From JABDLO01 sp041749255 (GTDB taxonomy: Bacteria; Bacteroidota; Bacteroidia; Chitinophagales; Saprospiraceae): DNA of 64,000 nucleotides. The notes under the pieces are model-generated. The model ran no database searches, was not told the origin of the DNA, and was given only the letters and a program-made list of their open reading frames with translations. The DNA is taken from positions 62,001 to 126,000 of the forward strand of contig JBGTBR010000044.1 in assembly GCA_041749255.1 (NCBI GenBank), given 5' to 3'. The translations under genes and the position numbers were made by a program. This document shows, piece by piece, positions 20,095 to 27,796 of the stretch. Each line of letters starts with the position of its first letter. Positions within the stretch are counted from its first letter, which is position 1.

Positions 20095-20733
20095 ATGATA
20101 GCAACCGAAGGATTAAAGTATTCATACGATAAGGGAGAGTCATTTCACTTTCCTGACATTTATTGCGACCCTAAGGATATTTTGCTTTTATTGGGTCGTT
20201 CCGGAGTTGGTAAAACTACTTTACTCCATTTGATAGGCGGATTAATGCCAGTAAAAGAAGGCAGGATCACAGTCAATAATCAAAACCTGCATCAGATGAC
20301 CGGGAGTGTACTCGATCGATTCAGAGGAAAAAATATAGGCATTGTTTTTCAACAACCGCATTTTGTACAGTCTTTGCACGCTTTGGATAATCTTTCACTC
20401 GCACGTAGCCTGGCAGGGCTACCTGTCAATCAAAAAAATAGTTTGACCATACTTGAAAGTTTGGGAATTGGAAACAAGGCCTATACCATGACAAGTCGGT
20501 TGAGTCAGGGCGAAAAACAAAGGCTATCTATTGCAAGAGCCATGATCAACAGCCCTTCTGTGATATTGGCAGATGAACCCACATCAGCCCTGGATGATCA
20601 CCATACCACCCAGGTAATAGAACTTTTAAAAGAGCAGGCTGCCAAAGTAAATGCCGCTCTAATTGTGGTGACTCATGACTCCCGGTTGAAGGATATCATT
20701 TCTAATCAAATCATCTTAGCTAATTCATTATGA
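20095..20733 (+). CDS. ABC transporter ATPase, LolD/MacB-like
   Basis: A 212-residue ATPase with Walker A LGRSGVGKTTLL, Q-loop IGIVFQQPHF, signature LSQGEKQRLSIARAM, Walker B VILADEPTSALD and the H-loop VVTHD. The layout is that of the LolD/MacB group that powers FtsX-type permeases. Its TGA overlaps the ATG of the permease gene (ATGA at 20730), so the pair is translationally coupled. The substrate is discussed under the permease. Confidence 0.93.
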   Translation: MIATEGLKYSYDKGESFHFPDIYCDPKDILLLLGRSGVGKTTLLHLIGGLMPVKEGRITVNNQNLHQMTGSVLDRFRGKNIGIVFQQPHFVQSLHALDNLSLARSLAGLPVNQKNSLTILESLGIGNKAYTMTSRLSQGEKQRLSIARAMINSPSVILADEPTSALDDHHTTQVIELLKEQAAKVNAALIVVTHDSRLKDIISNQIILANSL

Positions 20734-22052
20734 GCATACTCAAACTCGCCTATAAGAATGTGGTATCCAAACCGCTGAATCTCATATTAAGTGTAATTCT
20801 TTTCGCTTTGGGTATTGGCCTCATTAGCTTTTTATTGTTGGTCAATACACAGATCAAAGATCAGTTTGACGCTAATTTGGCTGGGATAGACATGGTCATT
20901 GGTGCTAAAGGTAGCCCACTGCAAATGATTTTATGCAACATGTACCATATAGATGCCCCAACAGGAAATATTGGCATAAAGCCTGCCATGCCTTTTTTGA
21001 GAGAAGGTCACCCGCTCATATCATTGGCAGTCCCATTGTCTTTGGGTGATAATTATAAGGGCTACAGGATAGTAGGTACGGATCACTCATTTTTAGAAAT
21101 GTACAATGCAACTATTGCTGAAGGTAACATATGGAATGATGAAATGGAAGTATGTTTAGGCAGGATGGTGGCTGATGGTACAGGACTTACAATAGGCGAT
21201 ACTTTTTATAGTGCACACGGATTTATGGATGAAGATGATATGTTGCACGATCATGTCCAATTTAAAGTGGTGGGAATTTTAGAACCTTCTGGAAGTGTGG
21301 TGGATCAGTTGATACTTACTGCCAGCAGCAGTATCTGGCTATCCCATGATCATGAAAATGAAATGAATTCCAAAGAAGAAGAAGATGATGATGAAAGCAG
21401 TGCCCACGAGGAAGATTTACATGATCATGATGCCCACGATCATGATCATTTGCATTACAAAGATACCAATCAAAGGGATGTATTGTTATCATATGAAGAT
21501 AAGGCCATCACATCAATTTTAGTTAGATTCAAGAACAAGACAAATTTTCAGGCGCTAAATATGCCCAGAAATATTAACGAAAATACAGATTTGCAAGCGG
21601 CCAATCCGGCGTATGAGATAAACAGACTGTATGCCATGATGGGTACAGGTACCAGTGCCCTCCGCAGTTTGGCCATATTAATCGCAATCGTATCGGCTAT
21701 CAGTATATTTATCTTTTTACTTAAAAGTTTGCAGGAACGCAAATATGAACTGGCATTGATACGCGTGATGGGTGCAGGCAGGTTTACATTGTTTATGCTC
21801 ATAGTAATGGAAGGTCTGATTCTGGCTGCTTTTGGGTACTTGGTGGGCATCATTTTGAGTCATGTTTCTATGGAAATACTGGCCTATTATTTAAAAGCAG
21901 ATTTTAGATATGCGTTTACAGGTTGGATGTGGCTCAGGGAAGAATGGAGTTTGTTGTTATTATCCCTTGGAATAGGTATCGTTGCAGCTCTTATACCTGC
22001 TATGGGTGCCTACAGAACTGATATCCACCACACATTGTCCGGGAATTCGTGA
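20730..22052 (+). CDS. FtsX-like ABC permease with a His/Asp-rich loop (possible metal role)
   Basis: A 440-residue inner-membrane protein with one N-terminal helix, a large extracytoplasmic domain and three C-terminal helices including the FtsX core (SAISIFIFLLKSLQERKYELALIRVMGA). At about residues 206-243 an acidic and histidine-rich stretch contains HDHENE, EEEDDDE and HDHDAHDHDHLHY. Such loops bind Zn2+ or other transition metals. This argues against plain lipoprotein sorting and suggests metal transport or metal sensing. As I recall, zinc-regulated (zrg) operons of Vibrio and Pseudomonas pair a LolD-type ATPase and FtsX permease with a DUF3299 protein; a similar small Cys protein is encoded about 630 bases downstream here. 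Confidence 0.85.
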   Translation: MSILKLAYKNVVSKPLNLILSVILFALGIGLISFLLLVNTQIKDQFDANLAGIDMVIGAKGSPLQMILCNMYHIDAPTGNIGIKPAMPFLREGHPLISLAVPLSLGDNYKGYRIVGTDHSFLEMYNATIAEGNIWNDEMEVCLGRMVADGTGLTIGDTFYSAHGFMDEDDMLHDHVQFKVVGILEPSGSVVDQLILTASSSIWLSHDHENEMNSKEEEDDDESSAHEEDLHDHDAHDHDHLHYKDTNQRDVLLSYEDKAITSILVRFKNKTNFQALNMPRNINENTDLQAANPAYEINRLYAMMGTGTSALRSLAILIAIVSAISIFIFLLKSLQERKYELALIRVMGAGRFTLFMLIVMEGLILAAFGYLVGIILSHVSMEILAYYLKADFRYAFTGWMWLREEWSLLLLSLGIGIVAALIPAMGAYRTDIHHTLSGNS

Positions 22053-22071
22053 TCATTACGGTCGCTTTAAA

Positions 22072-22545
22072 TACCTTAACCTCATATTAGCTCGTAGCTG
22101 GTAGCTGGTAGCTCGTAGTTGTAGTCAAACTGTACCCTCATAAAAAAATTACGCGCTTAGCGCCAATGACAGCGAAGCCAATGACAGAGAAGCCAAATGA
22201 CGCGAAGCAAATGACCTCCTCACCTCCTCATTTCATGATCCTTAGCTTGCCGAAGGCAAAAACCTCAACCTCATATTAGCTCGTAGCTGGTAGCTCGTAG
22301 TTGGTAGCTTCGTAGTTGGTAGCTTGTAGCTCGTAGTTGGTTTTAATATTGGTGTTTTAGTTTTAGTTTTGGTTTTAGTTTTTTGGTCAATTTCCAATTT
22401 CCAATTTTCAATTTTCAATTTTCAGACCTTCGACTTTCCGACCTTCGACTTTCCGACCTTCAGACCTTCAGACCTTCAGACTTTCAGACTTTCTGACCTT
22501 CAGACCTTCAGACCTTCAGACCTTCAGACTTTCTGACCTTCGATT
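22072..22545. repeat. Cluster of several unrelated simple tandem repeats
   Basis: Five repeat types lie side by side. GTAGCTGGTAGCTCGTAGTT-type units occur at 22089-22124 and again at 22278-22340, and both are introduced by AACCT(T/C)AACCTCATATTAGC (from 22073 and 22261), so this part is a direct duplication. A CAATGACAGCGAAGC-type unit repeats at about 22163-22215. TTTTAGTTTTGG units occupy 22352-22385, and CAATTTCCAATTTTC units 22388-22424. About a dozen 10-base GACCTTCAGA/GACTTTCCGA units fill 22425-22541. There is no coding sequence. The units differ too much in length and spacing to be CRISPR. They probably arose by slippage; any role is unknown. Confidence 0.85.
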
Positions 22546-22686
22546 ATCATATGTTAAGAACATTAACTACAGTAAATGATATTATATGAATTGATTTGTG
22601 AACTCATCGCTACAGTTATTGTATTTATATTAATTTTATACTTTTTTGAACAAACAATGATTTTAATATACAATAACAACAACTAA

Positions 22687-23160
22687 ATGAAAATAGCAAT
22701 GAAAATAATCATACATACCTGGCTGGTCGTTTTGGTGGGTGTTATGTTAACAGGGACAATCGCCGATGCTCAAAATGGTGGAGATCAAAATATGTGGAAA
22801 ACACTGGCCAAAATTACCTATAAAAAAGAATACGATGAATTTCTTGGGTTTAAAATAGACAAACCCGTTTTCAGTGATGCTATTAAAGAACTCGAAGGAA
22901 AGGAAGTGACCATAAAAGGCTATATCATTCCGGTAGAAGGATATAAATCTCATCATGAATTTATCTTTTCTGCTTACCCCTATAACATGTGCTTTTTTTG
23001 TGGAGGTGCTGGTCCTGAAACAGTGATGGAAGTAGTGGCTTCTGAAGCGGTAAAATACTCAACTGATCCTATCGTTTTATCGGGTATACTCAGGTTAAAC
23101 GCCGACGATATCAACTCACTGATGTTCAAACTCGAAAATGCCCGTAAAGTAAGCCAATAA
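22687..23160 (+). CDS. Exported DUF3299-like protein with a CxxC motif
   Basis: A 157-residue protein with a signal peptide (MKIIIHTWLVVLVGVMLTGTIADAQ). The mature part has ELEGKEVTIKGYIIPVE and then YNMCFFCGGAGPETVMEV, a CxxCGGAGPE element, and ends with LSGILRLNADDINSLMF. This pattern of an OB-like domain with a CxxC centre matches small DUF3299-like exported proteins. Cys pairs suggest metal or disulfide chemistry. The position after an ABC pair with a metal-like loop supports a shared metal role, although the repeat block lies between and cotranscription is uncertain. Exact biochemical function is unknown. Confidence 0.6.
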   Translation: MKIAMKIIIHTWLVVLVGVMLTGTIADAQNGGDQNMWKTLAKITYKKEYDEFLGFKIDKPVFSDAIKELEGKEVTIKGYIIPVEGYKSHHEFIFSAYPYNMCFFCGGAGPETVMEVVASEAVKYSTDPIVLSGILRLNADDINSLMFKLENARKVSQ

Positions 23161-23544
23161 AATTTTTATTAAATTTCTGAGCCTACATTTTGCGGTATCG
23201 AAAATTAACTGCTTGTCTATATGCTTATAGTTTAAAATAGACACAGTGTTTCTAAAATTATCCATTTTTAAATAAATCTGATCTACGCCGAGTCAAACAT
23301 AAGATCAGCTTTAGGCGATTTTTGGTTTGACTTACAACATGGAATAGGAACATTGATAAATTATCTATTTAAATTACAGAACTTTACCACTTTGATTAGA
23401 GAATTTTAAATAGTTTTGTCTTTAATTGCTGTTCTTTAAAGTGTAACTACTCAGCTAAGATGTAAGGTTTCCATTAATATCTTAGTAGTTACTAAAAAGT
23501 AAATTAGAAAATGGACTATTTTTACAGGCGCTGAACTACTAGTG
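23161..23544. other. Intergenic region with no recognised feature
   Basis: About 380 AT-rich bases precede the inositol-lipid cluster. It must contain that cluster's promoter, but I could not identify a convincing box, operator or RNA structure. Confidence 0.4.
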
Positions 23545-24255
23545 ATGGAATTGAAATGGAATTGGAAAAGCTCCGGACAAGCACTTATATATTTTTTTAT
23601 TGATCCATTTGTAAAGTGGTGTGTAAAAGTAGGAATTACCCCTAACCATATAACTCTGACTGGTTTGGTCATTAACATAGTTGCTGCTGCCATTTTAATT
23701 TATGGGGCGGAGACCGGGCACAGAAATGATCACAATATGGTTGGCTACGCCGGTGCTGTGATATTGTTTGCCGGTCTTATGGATATGATAGATGGTCGAT
23801 TAGCAAGAGTGGGGAATCTTGCATCAAAGTACGGAGCACTATTTGATTCAGTTGTGGATAGGTATAGCGAAATGATAATGTTTTTGGGTATTTGTTATTA
23901 CTTAATTGCTCATGGTTATTTCCTCAGTTCCTTGTTTGCTTTTATTGCAATGATCGGCTCCATCATGGTTTCGTATACAAGAGCAAGAGCTGAAGGTCTG
24001 GGAGTAATAATGGCAGATGTAGGTTTTATGCAGCGACCTGAAAGAATTTTAATTATTGGTATCAGTGGTATATTGTGTGGCATCATGTCAGAAATTCTTG
24101 GCTCAGAATTTAAGATTGCAGTGAGTTGGTTGCCCTTCCCTATCATTGAGAATATCACTTTTTTTTCATTTCCTATATTTGTTATGGCGATTATGGCAAA
24201 TATAACAGCTATTTCGCGGCTCATTCATGCCAAAAACAGGTTGAAAGTTCAATAA
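23545..24255 (+). CDS. CDP-alcohol phosphatidyltransferase (probable phosphatidylinositol-phosphate synthase)
   Basis: A 236-residue membrane enzyme with about six helices. It carries the family catalytic motif DG-x2-AR-x8-G-x3-D-x3-D, seen as DGRLAR, GALFD and SVVDRY between about residues 78 and 103. The enzyme displaces CMP from CDP-diacylglycerol with an alcohol. The inositol-phosphate synthase gene in the same cluster points to myo-inositol-3-phosphate as the acceptor, giving phosphatidylinositol phosphate (context inference). The ATG at 23545 follows directly on a GTG and is taken as the start. Similar genes stand first in the Bacteroides thetaiotaomicron inositol-lipid locus. Confidence 0.85.
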   Translation: MELKWNWKSSGQALIYFFIDPFVKWCVKVGITPNHITLTGLVINIVAAAILIYGAETGHRNDHNMVGYAGAVILFAGLMDMIDGRLARVGNLASKYGALFDSVVDRYSEMIMFLGICYYLIAHGYFLSSLFAFIAMIGSIMVSYTRARAEGLGVIMADVGFMQRPERILIIGISGILCGIMSEILGSEFKIAVSWLPFPIIENITFFSFPIFVMAIMANITAISRLIHAKNRLKVQ

Positions 24256-24289
24256 TTTTTTATTTTTTTACAAATCAGGTATAACCAAA

Positions 24290-25219
24290 TTGAAGTCAAA
24301 GTTTTTCCCTCTTGAGAAAAAACATACCACTAAGCTGTTAAGTTTTGTGGTGTTTTATCTTTTCTGGACTCTTTTTATTGTAGGGTTTAGAATAGATCAT
24401 TTGTATTTCCTTTTATTGGTTACTGTGCTTTTCACATTGCATTATCAGACCAGGATGTTTGTGTATTGCTTTGTTTTTTTTGCCCTCTTTTGGATTTTAT
24501 ACGATTCTTTGAGAGTTTTTCCTAACTATATGGTCAGTGAGGTACATATTGAACAACCATATCTTATTGAAAAAGCACTTTTTGGAATTCAGATAGACGG
24601 ACAGATTTTTACTCCCAATGAATATTTCAGATTAAAATCAAAGACATTTTTAGATGTATTGTCAGGAATATTCTACCTTACCTGGGTACCTGTACCCATG
24701 GCATTGGCCTTTTATTTTTTCCTAAAAGATAAAAAACATTTGCTCAGATATAGTGGAGCGTATCTTTTTACTAATTTATTGGGTTTTACTTTATATTACA
24801 GTTATCCGGCAGCACCTCCATGGTATTTTGATCAATATGGCACTGCTTTATTAATGGATCTTCCAGGAGACCCTGCCCTTCTTGCCAAATTTGATATGTG
24901 GCTGGGCATACCGCTTTTTACAGATATGTACACTAAAAACTCAAATATTTTTGCTGCAATTCCTTCCCTGCATTCTGCCTATCCCGTCGTTGCATTATAT
25001 TATGCCTATACTAAAAAACTAAAATGGGTTTCTCTCTTGATTTTTATCGATATGATTGGGATATGGTTTGCGGCAGTATATACTTTTCACCATTATTTTG
25101 TTGATGTTTTGATCGGATTGTCATGTGCCGTTCTAGCCATATTTATTTACGAAAAGTGGTTGTACCCACTTAAATTGGCTAATTGGTATACTAAATATCT
25201 GAAATATGCACAAACCTGA
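24290..25219 (+). CDS. PAP2/Aur1-like phosphatase or inositol-phosphoceramide synthase
   Basis: A 309-residue membrane protein with about eight helices. The PAP2 signatures are AAIPSLHSAYPVV (C2, His-containing) and FHHYFVDVLIGL (C3, His and Asp). The first motif (K-x6-RP) is absent, and the spacing resembles Aur1/inositolphosphotransferases rather than simple lipid phosphatases. With the neighbouring genes this suggests transfer of phosphoinositol to ceramide or removal of a lipid-linked phosphate. Only a TTG at 24290 (about 12 bases after AGGT) fits as start; the first internal ATG would delete the first helices. Sphingolipids are common in Bacteroidota, so ceramide is plausible (inference). 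Confidence 0.8.
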   Translation: MKSKFFPLEKKHTTKLLSFVVFYLFWTLFIVGFRIDHLYFLLLVTVLFTLHYQTRMFVYCFVFFALFWILYDSLRVFPNYMVSEVHIEQPYLIEKALFGIQIDGQIFTPNEYFRLKSKTFLDVLSGIFYLTWVPVPMALAFYFFLKDKKHLLRYSGAYLFTNLLGFTLYYSYPAAPPWYFDQYGTALLMDLPGDPALLAKFDMWLGIPLFTDMYTKNSNIFAAIPSLHSAYPVVALYYAYTKKLKWVSLLIFIDMIGIWFAAVYTFHHYFVDVLIGLSCAVLAIFIYEKWLYPLKLANWYTKYLKYAQT

Positions 25220-25378
25220 ATATTTTTTTAATTATTGTTTTAATTGGCTTTTGTTTACTATGAAATCCCACTACATTGGGTTCTTTTTTCAAACTTTTTC
25301 TTTTAAAAGGTAATTCTGATACATATCTATCACTTTATTAAAAAAAACTCTAATCATTTTTTTATCAAATAAAATACA

Positions 25379-26689
25379 ATGACTGCAAAAAATAATATTT
25401 CAAAACCTTTTGGAAAACTGGGGATATTACTTCCTGGCCTGGGAGCCGTAGCTACCACTACTATAGCCGGAGTCCATGCTGTAAATAAAAAATTGGGACT
25501 CCCTATTGGGTCTCTCACTCAAATGGGACGGATCAGACTGGGTAAACGCACAGAAAAAAGAAATCCGTTTATTCATGAGGTAGTACCCATACATCCTTTG
25601 AAGAATATCGTATTTGGTGGATGGGACATATACGAAGACAGTGTATACGAGTCGGCTGTGCATGCTAAAGTTTTGGAAGAAAATCTTTTGAAAAAACTAA
25701 AGCCTCAACTGGAAAAAATTAAACCGATGAAGGCTGTTTTTGACCCTAATTACGTCAAGAGGTTAAATGGTGTATACTTCAAAAAGGGTAAAACCAAAAT
25801 GGATCTTGCAAAAGCTCTCATGGATGACATCAACCAGTTTAAAGAAGAAAATAATTGCGATAGGGTAGTGATGGTTTGGTGCGGATCTACAGAAATTTAT
25901 ATTAAGGAGAGTGAAGTACATCAATCCATAGCTTCTTTTGAAAAGGGACTAAAAGAAAACCACCCCGATATTCCACCCAGTATGATTTATGCCTATGCAG
26001 CGATAAAAATGGGAATTCCCTATGCTAATGGAGCGCCTAATTTATCATGCGATGTACCGGCTATGGTTGAATTGTCCAAAATAACGGGAGCACCCATTGC
26101 CGGAAAAGATTTTAAAACCGGGCAAACTCTGATGAAGACCATATTGGCTCCAGGCTTGAAAGCGAGAGCTATTGGCATTGAGGGCTGGTTTTCTACCAAT
26201 ATACTTGGAAACAGGGATGGTGAAGTGTTGGACGACCCTGACAATTTTAAAACCAAGGAAGTTTCCAAACTGGGAGTATTGGAAGATATCCTGGAACCCG
26301 AATTATATCCGGACTTATACGGAAATCTGTATCACAAGGTAAGAATCAATTACTATCCGCCCCGTGGTGACAATAAAGAAGGTTGGGACAATATAGATAT
26401 CCGGGGTTGGTTAAACTATCCCATGCAAATTAAGGTAGACTTTTTATGCAGGGATTCAATATTGGCAGCACCTTTGGTTCTGGATTTAGCTCTGTTTCTC
26501 GATCTGGCAAAACGCTCAGGGATGAGTGGAATTCAGGAATGGCTATCATTTTACCTCAAATCACCACAAACTCTGCCTGGACTCCATCCCATTCACGATA
26601 TATTCAAACAATTGCATAAACTGGAAAATACCTTGAGGCATTTAGCAGGGGAAGAATTGATCACCCACCTGGGTCTGGACTATGAATGA
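25379..26689 (+). CDS. ino1: myo-Inositol-1-phosphate synthase (MIPS)
   Basis: Converts glucose-6-phosphate to myo-inositol-3-phosphate with bound NAD+, in the cytosol. The 436-residue protein starts with an NAD-binding GILLPGLGAVATTTIAGV. It contains VMVWCGSTEIY, PYANGAPNL, PIAGKDFKTGQTLMKT with the catalytic lysines, SWFSTNILGN-like GWFSTNILGNRDG, and YYPPRGDNKEGWDNI, all hallmarks of the MIPS family. Length is close to other bacterial MIPS. It supplies the head group for the lipid enzymes encoded on either side. I judge this call very secure. Confidence 0.96.
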   Translation: MTAKNNISKPFGKLGILLPGLGAVATTTIAGVHAVNKKLGLPIGSLTQMGRIRLGKRTEKRNPFIHEVVPIHPLKNIVFGGWDIYEDSVYESAVHAKVLEENLLKKLKPQLEKIKPMKAVFDPNYVKRLNGVYFKKGKTKMDLAKALMDDINQFKEENNCDRVVMVWCGSTEIYIKESEVHQSIASFEKGLKENHPDIPPSMIYAYAAIKMGIPYANGAPNLSCDVPAMVELSKITGAPIAGKDFKTGQTLMKTILAPGLKARAIGIEGWFSTNILGNRDGEVLDDPDNFKTKEVSKLGVLEDILEPELYPDLYGNLYHKVRINYYPPRGDNKEGWDNIDIRGWLNYPMQIKVDFLCRDSILAAPLVLDLALFLDLAKRSGMSGIQEWLSFYLKSPQTLPGLHPIHDIFKQLHKLENTLRHLAGEELITHLGLDYE

Positions 26690-26797
26690 GATGTTGGGCA
26701 ATTGATTTTTTTGCCTGATGGTGTATAGGTTTGTGTCAGAATGGAAGTATGTTGATAAAGGTAGGCTTGTATCTTGCTTTCTACATAAAATCATAGC

Positions 26798-27280
26798 ATG
26801 AATGGAAGGAGAAAAAATCTGAAGCTGGAGAAAATGTTGGCCACCTTTTTTGGCCTGGGATACATTCCGTGGGCTCCCGGCACTTTTGGAGCACTGGGTG
26901 GTTTGGCTGTAACTTGTATCTTGATCATGCTTCAATTTGATGCGCTGGATCATCACCTGATTCACCTTTTTCTGATATTAAGTTCCTATATTATAGGGGT
27001 CTATGTAAGTGAAAGACTGAAAGAAGAATGGGGTCACGACGCATCCCGGATCGTTATAGATGAGGCCATGGGCTTCTGGGTAAGTATTGTTTTTCTTCCG
27101 GTTGGAAATATTTACTATCTGGCAGGAGCGTTTGTACTTTTTAGATTTTTTGATATTGTAAAACCATTGGGTATTAAAAAGTTGGACAGGATGATTTCAT
27201 CGCATGGAGTCATGCTGGATGATTTGCTTGCCGGTTTATATACCAATGTGGTGCTTCAGATCATATATTGGGGTACATGA
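26798..27280 (+). CDS. pgpA: PgpA-like phosphatase (probable phosphatidylinositol-phosphate phosphatase)
   Basis: A 160-residue membrane phosphatase of the phosphatidylglycerophosphatase A family. The signatures are GLGYIPWAPGTFGALGG, ASRIVIDEAMGFWVS, FRFFDIVKPLGIKKLD and GVMLDDLLAGLY, with Asp/Glu residues that bind Mg2+. PgpA normally dephosphorylates PGP. In the Bacteroides inositol-lipid locus a PgpA homologue is assigned to phosphatidylinositol phosphate, and the MIPS gene upstream suggests that role here. The symbol is a family name. Its TGA overlaps the ATG of the GtrA gene. Confidence 0.85.
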   Translation: MNGRRKNLKLEKMLATFFGLGYIPWAPGTFGALGGLAVTCILIMLQFDALDHHLIHLFLILSSYIIGVYVSERLKEEWGHDASRIVIDEAMGFWVSIVFLPVGNIYYLAGAFVLFRFFDIVKPLGIKKLDRMISSHGVMLDDLLAGLYTNVVLQIIYWGT

Positions 27281-27702
27281 TAAGAGAAAATCCAACGGCA
27301 CAAAAAGATGGATACAAAAGACCGTCATTGCGGACTTCATTTTTAAGAGCACAGATTGTAAGTCTCACTGCCACCACTACTGATTTTTTTGTTTCTATAG
27401 GGCTGTATCAGGTTTTTGATATCTATTATGTCACCAGCACCATTCTGGGTGCCTTATCCGGAGCTTGTACCAGTTTTACGCTCGGGCGCAACTGGGCATT
27501 CATAAACAGACAGGGTAAAATTTCCCGCCAGGCATTGAAGTTTATTTTGACCAATGGCTTTAGTTTGTTTGCCAATACCACAGGTGTATATTTCTTTAAA
27601 GAAAATTTTGACCTGTCTTTTGTGGCCAGCCGGGTTATTGTGGCTGTTTTTGTAGGGGTCTCTTTTAATTTTTTACTGAACAGATACTTTGTTTTCAGGT
27701 AA
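27277..27702 (+). CDS. GtrA-family membrane protein (possible lipid-linked sugar flippase)
   Basis: A 141-residue protein with four membrane helices and the GtrA features: RAQIVSLTATTTDFFVSIGLY in helix 1, LGALSGACTSFTLGRNWAF after helix 2 and VGVSFNFLLNRYFVF at the end. GtrA proteins are thought to flip undecaprenyl-phosphate-linked sugars. The ATG at 27277 overlaps the PgpA stop (ATGA), so it belongs to the inositol-lipid unit and may act on a head-group donor or on glycosylation of the lipid (inference). Confidence 0.85.
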   Translation: MIRENPTAQKDGYKRPSLRTSFLRAQIVSLTATTTDFFVSIGLYQVFDIYYVTSTILGALSGACTSFTLGRNWAFINRQGKISRQALKFILTNGFSLFANTTGVYFFKENFDLSFVASRVIVAVFVGVSFNFLLNRYFVFR

Positions 27703-27796
27703 TTGGAACAATAGCTTATTATTTTAAAACTAAAATCATATAAAGTTTTACGCATCGAAAGCCCGGAAGAATTGCTTTTTAATGTAAATTCATGGT

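Noticed and set aside
20095..22052. LolCDE lipoprotein-release system
   Set aside because: There is a single permease gene with a metal-like His loop and a normal LolD-type ATPase only; LolC/LolE-type partners are absent.
22425..22541. Tandem GACCTTCAGA units as a possible CRISPR array
   Set aside because: The units are about 10 bases and contiguous, without unique spacers, and there are no cas genes in the window.
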